From NCBI GenBank assembly GCA_001029295.1, contig LDXJ01000062.1, forward strand, positions 186,001-250,000: a stretch of DNA of 64,000 nucleotides, given 5' to 3'. A program made the position numbers and the translations under genes. Below are positions 25,327-34,889 of this stretch, piece after piece; position 1 is the first letter of the stretch; the number at the start of each line of letters is the position of its first letter. The stretch comes from Peptococcaceae bacterium CEB3 (GTDB taxonomy: Bacteria; Bacillota; Desulfitobacteriia; Desulfitobacteriales; Desulfitobacteriaceae). Below the pieces are notes generated by a model. It did not search any database and was not told the DNA's origin. It saw only the letters and a list, made by a program, of their open reading frames with translations.

Positions 25327-27552
25327 ATGTCAAAATTAGCCAGATATCTAAAGCCGTATACCGTCATGCTCATCGCGGCTGTTCTTCTCATTTTCGTCCA
25401 GGCCATGTCCGACCTTTCCCTGCCGGACTACATGTCCAATATTGTCAATCAGGGGATCCAGCAGGGCGGTATTCTGAACGCCGTGCCGGTGGCGGTCAGG
25501 GACAGTGAGATGGCCAAGCTCACGCTTTTTATGGACCCGGCAGAGAAAGCTGAGGTTCTCAAAGACTACAACTTGGTTGACAAATCGAGTGCGGATTATG
25601 GGAAATATGTCAAAGATTATCCCAAGCTGGCCCAGGAGTCGGTCTATGTGCTTAAGAACCTGGGGACGGCGGAGATCAACAAGCTAAACCCTGTTTTTGG
25701 GCGGGCCTTTTTGGCTGTGTCCGGTATAGAGAAAATGCAGGCCGCCGCCAAAGGTGGAGTTATATCCTTCAAAGGGATGAAAATACCGGCCAAGACCGAT
25801 TTGTTCGCCCTGATGGCCCGGCTGCCGGAGGTTGAGCGAGCCAAGCTCAGGAATGAAATGAGCAGTAAGTTCTCAGCGATGGGCAACAGTATGATCATTC
25901 AGGCGGCCGTCGGTCCGGTCAAAGCGGAATATGCCGCCTTGGGTATGAACACCAACAAGATCCAGACTGACTATATCCGGAATACGGGTTTCGTCATGCT
26001 GTTGGTCGCTTTGCTCAGTGCGGTTTGCACAGTGCTGGTGGGGCTTTTGTCGGCGCTGATCGCGGCTGGCTTTTCGCGCGATCTGCGCCAGGGCCTATTT
26101 GCCAAAGTCGAGAGCTTCTCCAATGGGGAGTTTGACCAATTCTCTACCGCTTCGCTCATCACGAGGACGACGAACGACATTACCCAGATTCAGACCCTGG
26201 CCATGATCATGATCCGGATGGTGTTTTATGCGCCGATCATGGGAGTCGGCGGGGTGATCCGGGCTCTGGGGAAGAGCAGCTCGATGTCCTGGATTATCGC
26301 TTTGGCTGTCATCGTCCTCTTGGGCTTGATTCTGGTCGTATTTTCAATGGCCCTGCCCAGGTTCAAGCGTATCCAGAAACTCGTCGACAAGCTGAATCTG
26401 ATAACGCGCGAAAATCTTTCGGGGATGATGGTCATCAGGGCTTTCAATGCTCAGGCCTTTGAGGAAAACCGCTTTGATCAGGCGAACGTGGATCTTACGC
26501 GAACCAACCTCGTCGTCAACCGGGTTATGGTGATCATGATGCCGGCGATGACGATTATCATGAACGGCGTCACTTTACTCATCGTCTGGGTGGGCGCCCA
26601 TCAAATTGCCACCTCGGGTATGCAGGTGGGCGATATGATGGCCTTTATGCAGTATGCTATACAAATCATCATGGCCTTCCTGATGCTCTCGATCATGTTC
26701 ATCATGATCCCGAGGGCTTCCGTTTCCGCCCAGCGTATTGGGGAAGTTCTGCGGGTAGAGCCGAGCATCGTGGATCCGAAAGAGCCCGTACATTTTGGTC
26801 AGAAAGTGACCGGTGTGCTGGAGCTTAAGAATGTGTCATTTCGTTATCCCGGTGCCGAGGAAGATGCCCTGAAGAACATCAGTTTCACAGCTTTACCGGG
26901 CCAAACCACGGCGATCATCGGGGCCACGGGTGCCGGGAAAACGACCCTCATCAACTTGATTCCTCGCTTTTACGATGTGACGGAAGGGGCTATCTTGCTG
27001 GACGGGGTGGATGTACGAACCGTACTTCAGCATGAACTCCATGAGAAGATCGGCTACGTGCCGCAGAAAGGCGTTCTTTTCAGCGGCAGCATTGAATCCA
27101 ATCTGAGATATGCGGATGAGTCCGCTTCGACTGAGGAGATAGAAAAAGCGGCGCAAATTGCTCAAGCCATGGAGTTTATCACCCAAAAGCCGGAAGGGTT
27201 TGCGTCCGAGATTTCCCAAGGCGGGGGCAACGTGTCCGGCGGTCAGAAACAACGGCTGTCCATTGCCCGGGCCTTGGTGAAAAGACCTGAAATCTATATT
27301 TTTGACGACAGTTTTTCGGCCTTGGACTTCAAGACGGATGCGGCACTGAGAAAGGCACTGAAGGCGGAAACAGGCGGCAGCACGGTTCTCATCGTGGCCC
27401 AGCGCATTTCCACGATCATGAATGCCGAGCAAATTATCGTTTTGGAGGACGGCCTGGTGGCCGGGAGAGGGACCCACAGAGAACTGATGGAACATTGCGA
27501 GGCTTATCGGGAAATTGCCTTATCCCAGTTGTCCAAGGAGGAATTGGCATGA
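25327..27552 (+). CDS. ABC exporter half-transporter with degenerate ATPase site and large extracellular insert
   Basis: A 741-residue permease-ATPase fusion of the type IV (multidrug) ABC exporter family. Between the first two membrane helices lies an insertion of about 150 residues (roughly 55-215) that should face outside, as in BmrD-type subunits. Walker A is GATGAGKT near residue 532 and the signature is VSGGQKQRLSIARAL. Walker B reads YIFDDSFSALD near 659, with aspartate in place of the catalytic glutamate. That marks it as the degenerate-site half of a heterodimer. It overlaps the next gene by four bases, so the two are co-translated partners. Confidence 0.92.
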   Translation: MSKLARYLKPYTVMLIAAVLLIFVQAMSDLSLPDYMSNIVNQGIQQGGILNAVPVAVRDSEMAKLTLFMDPAEKAEVLKDYNLVDKSSADYGKYVKDYPKLAQESVYVLKNLGTAEINKLNPVFGRAFLAVSGIEKMQAAAKGGVISFKGMKIPAKTDLFALMARLPEVERAKLRNEMSSKFSAMGNSMIIQAAVGPVKAEYAALGMNTNKIQTDYIRNTGFVMLLVALLSAVCTVLVGLLSALIAAGFSRDLRQGLFAKVESFSNGEFDQFSTASLITRTTNDITQIQTLAMIMIRMVFYAPIMGVGGVIRALGKSSSMSWIIALAVIVLLGLILVVFSMALPRFKRIQKLVDKLNLITRENLSGMMVIRAFNAQAFEENRFDQANVDLTRTNLVVNRVMVIMMPAMTIIMNGVTLLIVWVGAHQIATSGMQVGDMMAFMQYAIQIIMAFLMLSIMFIMIPRASVSAQRIGEVLRVEPSIVDPKEPVHFGQKVTGVLELKNVSFRYPGAEEDALKNISFTALPGQTTAIIGATGAGKTTLINLIPRFYDVTEGAILLDGVDVRTVLQHELHEKIGYVPQKGVLFSGSIESNLRYADESASTEEIEKAAQIAQAMEFITQKPEGFASEISQGGGNVSGGQKQRLSIARALVKRPEIYIFDDSFSALDFKTDAALRKALKAETGGSTVLIVAQRISTIMNAEQIIVLEDGLVAGRGTHRELMEHCEAYREIALSQLSKEELA

Positions 27553-29429
27553 GCGAGGAGAGAAGGACACCACAACCCCGGCGCGGGCCGATGGGCGGTA
27601 TGGGGCACGGGCCGGGCGGTATGATAGGGGGCGGCGAAAAAGCCCGGGATTTCCGCGGCACCATGAAAAAGCTCTGGGTCTATTTGAGCGTTTACCGCAC
27701 GGCCATGGTCGTTGTTGTCATTTTCGCGGCGGCCAGTGCCATATTTGCCATAGTGGGTCCCAAACTATTGGGAAACGTGACCACCCGCCTCTTTGAAGGC
27801 GCGTTAAGTATGATTGCCGGCAACAGCGGCGGGATAGATTTTGGCTATGTCGGCAGGACCATTCTTTTCCTAGTCGCCTTGTATTTTTTGAGCGCCCTGT
27901 TCAGCTACATTCAGGGCTGGGTCATGACGGGCGTCGCCATGAAAGTGAGCTACCGGTTCCGCCGGGATATCTCGGAGAAAATTAACCGCATGCCTCTGGG
28001 ATATTTTGAGCGGACCAACCATGGCGAAGTGTTGTCCCGCGTGACCAATGATGTTGATACCCTCAGCCAAACGCTCAATCAAAGCTTGACCCAGATTATC
28101 ACATCCGTGACTACCGTGATCGGGGTCTTGGTCATGATGTTGAGCATAAGCTGGCTTTTGACCTTGGTTGCGATTGTCGTTATTCCCCTCTCTATGATCA
28201 TCGTTATGGTGATCATTAAATGGTCCCAGAAATACTTCAAAGAACAACAGGATAATCTGGGGCATGTGAACGGCCATGTCGAGGAAATGTATGGCGGCCA
28301 TGTGATCATGAAGGCTTTTAACGGTGAAAGGAAGAGCCTTGAGGAATTTGACGGCTTCAATGAAGATCTTTACCGGGTGGCCTGGAAGTCCCAGTTTTTG
28401 TCCGGGCTGATCATGCCGATCATGAGTTTTGTCAGTAATTTGAGTTTCGTCGCCGTCAGCGTCCTGGGCGGCTGGCTTGTGATCAGGAACGCCATGCAGG
28501 TAGGAGACATTCAGGCTTTCATTCAATATGTGCGTTCCTTTACCCAGCCGATCACCCAGCTTGCCAATATTTCCAACATCCTGCAGCAGACCGCGGCTTC
28601 CGCCGAGCGTGTTTTTGAATTCCTAGCAGAGGAGGAGGAAGTCGCGGATAAGCCTCAGCCTGTCCGGTCAGACGGTGTCCAAGGGAGCGTCGAGTTCAGG
28701 GACGTCCATTTTGGCTACGATCCGGAAAAAGTCGTTATTAACGATTTCTCGGCCCAAGTGAAACCGGGTCAGAAAGTGGCTATCGTCGGCCCGACTGGGG
28801 CAGGCAAGACCACGATGGTCAAACTTCTCATGCGCTTCTATGATGTCAACGACGGAGCGATCCTGGTGGACGGCCACGATATCAGGGATTTCGGCCGCGG
28901 CGATCTGCGCTCCAAGTTTGGCATGGTTTTGCAAGACACCTGGCTCTATAACGGTACTATCATGGAGAATATTCGCTATGGCCGGCTGGGGGCCAAAGAT
29001 GAGGAGGTCATCGCGGCGGCCAAAGCGGCGCATGTTGACGGCTTTGTCCACACTTTGCCCAAGGGTTACCAAATGGTGCTGAATGAAGAAGCATCCAATG
29101 TCTCTCAAGGACAAAAGCAGCTCCTGACGATTGCCAGGGCGATCCTGGCGGATCCGAAGGTACTCATTTTGGACGAGGCTACGAGTTCTGTCGACACCCG
29201 GACCGAGGTGCAAATCCAGAAGGCCATGGATCACCTTATGGCCAACCGGACGAGCTTTATCATCGCCCACCGCCTATCCACCATCCGCGACGCGGATTTG
29301 ATCCTGGTGATGAATCACGGCGACATTGTGGAACTTGGGCGCCACAAGGAACTCTTGGCCAAGGGCGGGTTCTACGCTAACCTTTACAATAGCCAGTTTG
29401 AGGCGGCAGACGCGGCGGAGGCGGGTTAG
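27549..29429 (+). CDS. ABC exporter half-transporter with canonical ATPase site
   Basis: A 626-residue permease-ATPase fusion, partner of the preceding gene. A glycine/proline/methionine-rich cytoplasmic start (residues 1-35) precedes six membrane helices. Walker A GPTGAGKT lies near residue 414. The signature reads VSQGQKQLLTIARA, and Walker B is LILDEATSSVD near 540 with the catalytic glutamate intact. Together the pair should form a heterodimeric exporter such as LmrCD/BmrCD for drugs, peptides or lipids. The substrate is unknown. ATG 27549 overlaps the previous stop; the frame opening at 27495 lies inside the previous gene. Confidence 0.92.
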   Translation: MSEERRTPQPRRGPMGGMGHGPGGMIGGGEKARDFRGTMKKLWVYLSVYRTAMVVVVIFAAASAIFAIVGPKLLGNVTTRLFEGALSMIAGNSGGIDFGYVGRTILFLVALYFLSALFSYIQGWVMTGVAMKVSYRFRRDISEKINRMPLGYFERTNHGEVLSRVTNDVDTLSQTLNQSLTQIITSVTTVIGVLVMMLSISWLLTLVAIVVIPLSMIIVMVIIKWSQKYFKEQQDNLGHVNGHVEEMYGGHVIMKAFNGERKSLEEFDGFNEDLYRVAWKSQFLSGLIMPIMSFVSNLSFVAVSVLGGWLVIRNAMQVGDIQAFIQYVRSFTQPITQLANISNILQQTAASAERVFEFLAEEEEVADKPQPVRSDGVQGSVEFRDVHFGYDPEKVVINDFSAQVKPGQKVAIVGPTGAGKTTMVKLLMRFYDVNDGAILVDGHDIRDFGRGDLRSKFGMVLQDTWLYNGTIMENIRYGRLGAKDEEVIAAAKAAHVDGFVHTLPKGYQMVLNEEASNVSQGQKQLLTIARAILADPKVLILDEATSSVDTRTEVQIQKAMDHLMANRTSFIIAHRLSTIRDADLILVMNHGDIVELGRHKELLAKGGFYANLYNSQFEAADAAEAG

Positions 29430-29466
29430 GTCGGGGTACTACACGCAAAGGCGGGGGGTAGCGGTT

Positions 29467-31179
29467 ATGAAGTATCGGCGTTGTGTGACGGTGGGCTCAG
29501 CGAGAAAGCCTGCTGTTCTGTTTTTCGATCGCTTTCTGCGCTTTCAATCGGGCAGCCGGAACGCGGAAAAGTATGTTGAGATTTCAGACGCATCCCAGGC
29601 GGTTTTGGGCTTACCGGCGGCTTCACTACCAGGTTACGAGTCCCCTGCCACGGTCAGCTGGCGCGGCCGCTGGTATACGCTGCGGACGGAGTGCCTGCCC
29701 GTGGAACAAGGCGGCTACCGGGTGCTCATAGGTCCGGTGAGTGCTGAGGAGGAATGGCGCCGCAAGGTTATAATTTACGAGAGCATTCTTAATACGATTC
29801 ACGAAGGGGTCTTGGTTACCGATCCCTCAGGTTATGTTATTTTTTATAACCAGGAGCTCTCCTCGCTTGAAGGAATATCACCGGCGGAGGCTATTGGTCG
29901 CAAAGTGACGGACTTGTACCGTCAGTCCGTCGGGACGGGTGAGCACCAACTGGTGTCGCAAACGGCTAAGCCCATTCCGGAGAGTTTGCAGAGATATTTT
30001 ACGGAACAAGGCAAGGAAGTGCAGTCCGTGGCCAGTACGGTGCCTGTCCTGGAGCAAAAGGAACTCTTGGCCGTTTACTCGGTTTGCCGCGAGACAACCC
30101 ATATGAAAGAAATGTTGACGCGTACTATGCAACTCCAAGGTGTGCAAGCTAGGACGGAGGATCCGGAGAGGAAGAAGAACGCCGGGCCGCCGGCGGGCGC
30201 CACCTACCGCTTCACCGATATCATCGGTAAGAGCAAAGCAATACGCGATGTCATTACCGGTGCCCAACGGGCCATGGCGGCTTCGTCCAACATCATGGTT
30301 TACGGTGAGACCGGAACGGGGAAGGAACTTTTGGTTCAAAGCATTCACAACGGCAGTTCACGCCATGCCCAACCCTTTGTCGCTTTAAATTGCGCTGCCG
30401 TGCCCGAGAACCTATTAGAGACAATGCTGTTTGGTGCGGTCAAAGGGGCTTATACCGGTGCCGTGCCCACCGTCGGTTTGTTTGAGTACGTGAACGAAGG
30501 TACCCTTTATCTCGATGAAATCAACTCGATGAGTATAGGCTTGCAAGCCAAGCTGCTGCGGGCGCTGCAAGAGCGAAGTTTTCGCAGGGTGGGGAGTGTT
30601 AAAGAAATTGCTCTGCGTTGCCGGATCATAAGCTCTATCAACGTCGATCCGTTGACGTGCCTGCACCGGCAACTCCTGCGGGAGGATTTGTTTTACCGGC
30701 TCACGGTGATTTCCCTGTATCTTCCCCCGCTGCGCGAGCGCAGGGAGGACATCCCGCTTCTTATTGAAAGTTTCATTCGCAAACACTCCCCGCAAAAAAG
30801 CCCTAAGCGGATGGCCCCAGACCTGGAAGAGGCCCTGGTGAATTATCGTTGGCCCGGGAACATTCGACAGTTGGAAAATACGATAGAGAGTATGATCTGC
30901 ATGTCTGGCGATGAGGAGTCGTTGAGTATCGATCATTTGCCGGTTTACCTAAGGACTCAGATAGAGACCGGCCGTTCCGGCCATTCCGGGGTGGGGCACG
31001 ATCTTCCGCGGCGCCTGAATCCTTCCCTGCTCACGGCCGAAAACAGTATCATTGTCGAAGTCTTGCGTAAACACCACGGTAATCTGAGCAGGGCGGCCAA
31101 AGAATTGGGAATTCTCCGGCAGAGCTTACAATACAGAGTAAAGAAATTGGGAATTAATGTGGAGCAGTTTAGGCGTTAA
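29467..31179 (+). CDS. Sigma-54-dependent activator with PAS domain (RocR-like)
   Basis: A 570-residue enhancer-binding protein. The domains are: an N-terminal sensory part with a PAS fold (about 100-210, ESILNTIHEGVLVTDPSGYV), an AAA+ domain with Walker A GETGTGKE near residue 280, the sigma-54 contact loop GAYTGA near 328 (Tyr variant of GAFTGA), Walker B LYLDEINSM near 349, and a C-terminal Fis helix-turn-helix (GNLSRAAKELGILRQSLQYR). The text around the loop resembles RocR, the arginine/ornithine activator. ATG 29467 follows GGCGGGGGGTAG. It lies just upstream of the methyltransferase/Hut island, which has sigma-54 promoters at 31522 and 41337, so it is the likely activator of both. Confidence 0.9.
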   Translation: MKYRRCVTVGSARKPAVLFFDRFLRFQSGSRNAEKYVEISDASQAVLGLPAASLPGYESPATVSWRGRWYTLRTECLPVEQGGYRVLIGPVSAEEEWRRKVIIYESILNTIHEGVLVTDPSGYVIFYNQELSSLEGISPAEAIGRKVTDLYRQSVGTGEHQLVSQTAKPIPESLQRYFTEQGKEVQSVASTVPVLEQKELLAVYSVCRETTHMKEMLTRTMQLQGVQARTEDPERKKNAGPPAGATYRFTDIIGKSKAIRDVITGAQRAMAASSNIMVYGETGTGKELLVQSIHNGSSRHAQPFVALNCAAVPENLLETMLFGAVKGAYTGAVPTVGLFEYVNEGTLYLDEINSMSIGLQAKLLRALQERSFRRVGSVKEIALRCRIISSINVDPLTCLHRQLLREDLFYRLTVISLYLPPLRERREDIPLLIESFIRKHSPQKSPKRMAPDLEEALVNYRWPGNIRQLENTIESMICMSGDEESLSIDHLPVYLRTQIETGRSGHSGVGHDLPRRLNPSLLTAENSIIVEVLRKHHGNLSRAAKELGILRQSLQYRVKKLGINVEQFRR

Positions 31180-31360
31180 TCCTCAGATTGCCAGACCAAA
31201 GGACGAGGTGGTCGGGCGCAGGCCTTTCTGAGGCTTGTGCTCCCGAGGACAGAACCGAAGAGATAACGGCCGACTTAAAGGCTGCGTTTGACTGGGCGCG
31301 GTATTTTCGCTTAGATGCCGGTAGAGGCTTACGTGACGATGGCCGGAAAGAAGTAGCGTT

Positions 31361-31404
31361 TGCAAAAGGGTTAGGTGCAAAGTTTTGCACCTAACCCTTT
31401 TGCA
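31361..31404. promoter_or_regulatory. Perfect 21-bp palindrome upstream of the sigma-54 promoter
   Basis: TGCAAAAGGGTTAGGTGCAAA (31361-31381) is the exact reverse complement of 31384-31404, separated by two bases. Its centre, GTGCAAA-GT-TTTGCAC, lies about 140 bases before the -24 box at 31522, the usual place for an enhancer site of a sigma-54 activator. It could also end transcription of the regulator gene, although no T-run follows. A related palindrome lies at 41177-41193 before the second sigma-54 promoter. The rest of 31180-31521 holds no gene. Confidence 0.6.
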
Positions 31405-31521
31405 CTTTGCTTTTGCGAATTTTGCAGTTTCCCTGTGCCGGCAATCTTGGAATGGTTGTCAGGTCCCTGTCCGGCGCATTTCTGTTGCGCTGGTGGGGTA
31501 CGGACGGGGATGCCAAAGTCA

Positions 31522-31537
31522 TGGCACAAGTTTTGCA
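31522..31537 (+). promoter_or_regulatory. Sigma-54 -24/-12 promoter of the methyltransferase operon
   Basis: TGGCAC-AAGTT-TTGCA matches the sigma-54 consensus TGGCAC-N5-TTGCA at every conserved position with exact spacing. It lies about 110 bases before the first MttB-family gene, and the adjacent upstream gene encodes a sigma-54 activator. Confidence 0.85.
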
Positions 31538-31645
31538 ATTAAATTTTGACAATTAGATGAATTTGAGTTTGGGATAATTCGGATTTGGGCTGGTATGTCC
31601 GCTGCCAGCTAGGACAGACAGGTAAATTTTATGGATTAGGGGGAT

Positions 31646-33091
31646 GTGCGTGTGAAAGTCAATATGCAGAGCCAAACGACGGTGGGGCTCAATTTGTTAT
31701 CCTCAGACCAGATTGAGGAAATTCATTCCGCGACTTTACAGGTGTTGGCCACTGTGGGAGTCGAAGTTTATGAAGACGAAGCCCTGAAATTACTGAGCGA
31801 AGCCGGCGCGGATATCGAGGGGAAGCGAGTCCGGATTCCGGCTTGGCTCGTGCAGGAAGCCTTAGCTAGTGTGCCGAAGTCCGTCACTCTGTTTAACCGC
31901 TTGGGAGAGCCGGCTTGCGTTCTGGAAAAAGGCCGGGTTTATTATGGCAGTGGATCGGATACACCTTACACGATTGATCTGGAGACGGGTGAACAACGAT
32001 TGGCCACAAATAGAGACGTGGAAAACGCCGCAAGAGTAGCGGACGCGCTCGAGCACATAGATTTTGTTATGTCGTTGGGTCTTGCCTCCGATGCTCCCAA
32101 AGAATCTTCTGATGTCTACCAGTATCAGGCGATGGTAACGAATACTACTAAGCCCATTGTCTTTACGGCGCATGACAGGCGGGGGCTACTCGATATTTAT
32201 GAGATTTCTGCCCTGGTTGCCGGGGGTGAGCGCGCATTGAAGCTTAAGCCCTTCCTGGCTTTATATGCCGAGCCTTCTTCGCCTCTTCTTCACTCCCGCG
32301 AAGCGGTAGAAAAGTTGTTGGTTTGCGCGGAAAAGGAAATTCCCTTAATATATGTTCCGGCGACCATGCGAGGGGCAACCGGACCAGTGACGCCGGCCGG
32401 CTCACTCGTAGTCGCTAATGCTGAGCAGTTGTCCGGCTTAGTCATTCACCAACTGAAACGGAAGGGTGCTCCCTTTATCTATGGCGGTGGGACCCCGCCC
32501 ATGGACCTAAAGACTTTTATTTGCTCTTACGGATCTGCCGAACGGGATCTCGGTTGCACGTCTTTGGTTAAAATCGGCCAGTATTATAACCTTCCGACCT
32601 TTACCACGGCCGGTTGCAGCGATGCCCATGTCTTTGATCAACAGGCCGGAATGGAGGCGGGGTTCAACCTGCTCATTGCCGGGCTGGCCGGAGGAAACTT
32701 AATTCACGATCTGGGCTACATCGGCATCGGTCTCATTTCTTCCCTAGAGATGCTCACCCTCTGCGATGAGGCGGTCAACAATGTCAAATATTATCTGCGA
32801 GGAATTGAGGTGAACGCCGAAACGTTGGCGGTGGATGTTATCAGGGCCGTCGGGCCGGGGGGGAATTTTATTGGCGAAGATCACACCCTTAGGAATTTCC
32901 GGAACAACCGGATCGATACCCATATCTTAAATCGGGAAAACCTGGACAACTGGAAGGCGAACGGGGCAAAAACTTTCGGCGAACTGGCTAACGAGCGGGT
33001 GAAGATGCTCTTGTCAGAGCACCGGGTGGTTCCGTTACCGACGGAAACAGTGGAGCGAATTAACGCAATTGTGGGGAGGAGACGGAAGTAG
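31646..33091 (+). CDS. MttB-family (non-pyrrolysine) corrinoid methyltransferase, copy 1
   Basis: A 481-residue TIM-barrel protein of the trimethylamine methyltransferase MttB superfamily, without an in-frame amber codon. Such non-pyrrolysine members (for example MtgB) demethylate quaternary amines like glycine betaine and pass the methyl group to a corrinoid protein. Family text includes HSATLQVLATVGVEVYEDEA at the start, ATGPVTPAGSLVVANAEQL near residue 245 and GPGGNFIGEDHTLRNFR near 410. The next gene is a histidine ammonia-lyase and a corrinoid protein follows, so an N-methylated histidine is the suggested substrate. Starts at GTG 31646 or 31652 after AGGGGG. First gene after the sigma-54 promoter. 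Confidence 0.85.
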   Translation: MRVKVNMQSQTTVGLNLLSSDQIEEIHSATLQVLATVGVEVYEDEALKLLSEAGADIEGKRVRIPAWLVQEALASVPKSVTLFNRLGEPACVLEKGRVYYGSGSDTPYTIDLETGEQRLATNRDVENAARVADALEHIDFVMSLGLASDAPKESSDVYQYQAMVTNTTKPIVFTAHDRRGLLDIYEISALVAGGERALKLKPFLALYAEPSSPLLHSREAVEKLLVCAEKEIPLIYVPATMRGATGPVTPAGSLVVANAEQLSGLVIHQLKRKGAPFIYGGGTPPMDLKTFICSYGSAERDLGCTSLVKIGQYYNLPTFTTAGCSDAHVFDQQAGMEAGFNLLIAGLAGGNLIHDLGYIGIGLISSLEMLTLCDEAVNNVKYYLRGIEVNAETLAVDVIRAVGPGGNFIGEDHTLRNFRNNRIDTHILNRENLDNWKANGAKTFGELANERVKMLLSEHRVVPLPTETVERINAIVGRRRK

Positions 33092-33265
33092 AGATGCGAG
33101 GCTGGCAGGAGGGCGTGACATGAGTCAAGCGCGGGAACGCGGGAGGATACAGGCGCTTCCGAAGTCCGCAAGGGGCGGGAGAGCGGGGGAGCGGCGCCAA
33201 TCCAGACGGAGCGGTTGGCTCCGCAAGGAGAAGAGACTCAAGGAAAGGTGGGCAACGGTAAGACA

Positions 33266-34885
33266 ATGGTAAGTAAAGACGACGAGTTGTGGCTCGACGG
33301 GGATGGACTGACCCTGGAGAATATTGTCCGAGTGGCCCGCGGGAGTCAAGGTGAGGCGCGGCCCAACCCCCGGGTTCGCCTGGCCGTGGAGGCAGCCGCC
33401 AAGTTGCGGCGAGTGCGCGACTATGTGGAGGGCTATTGGTTGCGTCCCGGAGCTCCGACTATTTACGGGTTTAACTCCGGCGTTGGCAAACTGAAAGACA
33501 CTCACATAGCCCCCGAGGACAACGACCTTTTTCAGAAGTTGATCATCGAGTCTCATTGTTCAGGCATTGGAGATCCGGCTCCGGAGGAAGTCGTGCGCGC
33601 AACCATGCTCATGCGGGCTAATGCTTTAGCCAAAGGGGTTTCCGGGGTTCGTATCGAGGTGGTGGAAAGGCTTCTGGAGATGCTGAACCGTGAGGTTCAT
33701 CCGGTCATTCCGCTTTTGGGTTCTGTGGGCGCGAGCGGAGATCTAGCTCCGATGGCCCACTTGGTTTCCGTGCTGGTCGGGCATCCTGAAGCCGAGGCCT
33801 TCTATCGGGGGGAACGACTTCCGGCCCGGGAAGCTTTGAGGCGGGCAGGGCTTAAGGAGACCTTTGCCATGAAAGCCAAAGATGTTTTAGCCATGATTAA
33901 CGGCTGTACGTTTACTTTGGCGATGGCTGTTCTGGCGGTTCATGATGCCCGGCGGGTCATGGCCTTGGCCGAGATTGCTTGTGCCCTCAGTATGGAGGCC
34001 ATGCGGGGCGAAATGGGGGCTTTTGATCCTCGCATTCAAGAGGTGCGCAACCATCCCGGACAAATCAAGGCGGCGGAAAATATCCGCACGCTTCTGGCAG
34101 GCAGTGAGTGGACTAGCGACCGCGCCCGCCGGATGAAGCTAAAAGATGAGATGAGGGAGGGAGAGTGGCAACCTCGCGTTCAAGATGCCTATTCCCTCCG
34201 TTGTGTGCCACAGGTGCACGGAGCGGCACTCGATGTCATGGACTTCGTCGAGCAAATTCTGAGGCGGGAAGCAAACGCGGCGACAGATAATCCGTTGGTG
34301 TTTGAAGAAGAGGACGGGAGCTATGTCGGAATCAGCGGCGGCAATTTTCACGGGGAATACCTTGCCTTTGCCATGGACTTTCTCACTGTGGCTGTGCACG
34401 AGATCGGGAATATCTCCGAACGCCGGAGCGCCCGTCTGCTTGACCCGGCGACGAGTTACGGCCTGCCGCGCAACCTGGTCGGCAGCACGGTCGGGCTAAA
34501 CACGGGTTTTACTTTGGCCCAATGTGCAGCTGCGGCCTTGGTCAGCGAAAACAAGACCCTGTGTTTCCCGGCCAGTGCGGATTCAATCCCGACCAAGAGT
34601 AATCAGGAGGATCATGTGAGCATGTCGACCTGGGCGGCCCGCAAGGCTCGGTTGGTAATCGGGAATTTATTTAAAATCCTCGGTATTGAAATTCTCTGCG
34701 CCGCTCAAGGGATCTCTTGCGCCGAGCCGCAACTGGAGGGGTTGCGCCTGGCGCCGGCGACCCGGAAAGCTTATGACCGTGTGCGCCGGGATGTGGCGGC
34801 GACCGGAGATGACCGTTATATGAACAAACAGATGAACTTGGTCGTGGCACTGGCAGAGAGTGGTGCGTTTGAGCAAGAGGTGTGA
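33266..34885 (+). CDS. hutH: Histidine ammonia-lyase (HutH) or close relative
   Basis: A 539-residue aromatic amino acid lyase. The MIO cofactor triad Ala156-Ser157-Gly158 lies in GSVGASGDLAPMAHL. Tyr67 in YGFNSGVG is the catalytic base, and His97 in ESHCSG matches the imidazole-contacting histidine of HutH. QDAYSLRCVPQVHG, NAATDNPLVF and NQEDHVSM are also conserved. HutH turns histidine into urocanate and ammonia. The gene lies between two MttB-family genes, so its substrate may be histidine freed from methyl groups, or a methylated or thiol derivative as in ergothionase, a relative. It is longer than usual (about 505-515). ATG 33266 follows GGAAAGGTG; the frame opens at 33215. Confidence 0.88.
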   Translation: MVSKDDELWLDGDGLTLENIVRVARGSQGEARPNPRVRLAVEAAAKLRRVRDYVEGYWLRPGAPTIYGFNSGVGKLKDTHIAPEDNDLFQKLIIESHCSGIGDPAPEEVVRATMLMRANALAKGVSGVRIEVVERLLEMLNREVHPVIPLLGSVGASGDLAPMAHLVSVLVGHPEAEAFYRGERLPAREALRRAGLKETFAMKAKDVLAMINGCTFTLAMAVLAVHDARRVMALAEIACALSMEAMRGEMGAFDPRIQEVRNHPGQIKAAENIRTLLAGSEWTSDRARRMKLKDEMREGEWQPRVQDAYSLRCVPQVHGAALDVMDFVEQILRREANAATDNPLVFEEEDGSYVGISGGNFHGEYLAFAMDFLTVAVHEIGNISERRSARLLDPATSYGLPRNLVGSTVGLNTGFTLAQCAAAALVSENKTLCFPASADSIPTKSNQEDHVSMSTWAARKARLVIGNLFKILGIEILCAAQGISCAEPQLEGLRLAPATRKAYDRVRRDVAATGDDRYMNKQMNLVVALAESGAFEQEV

Positions 34886-34889
34886 GGAA

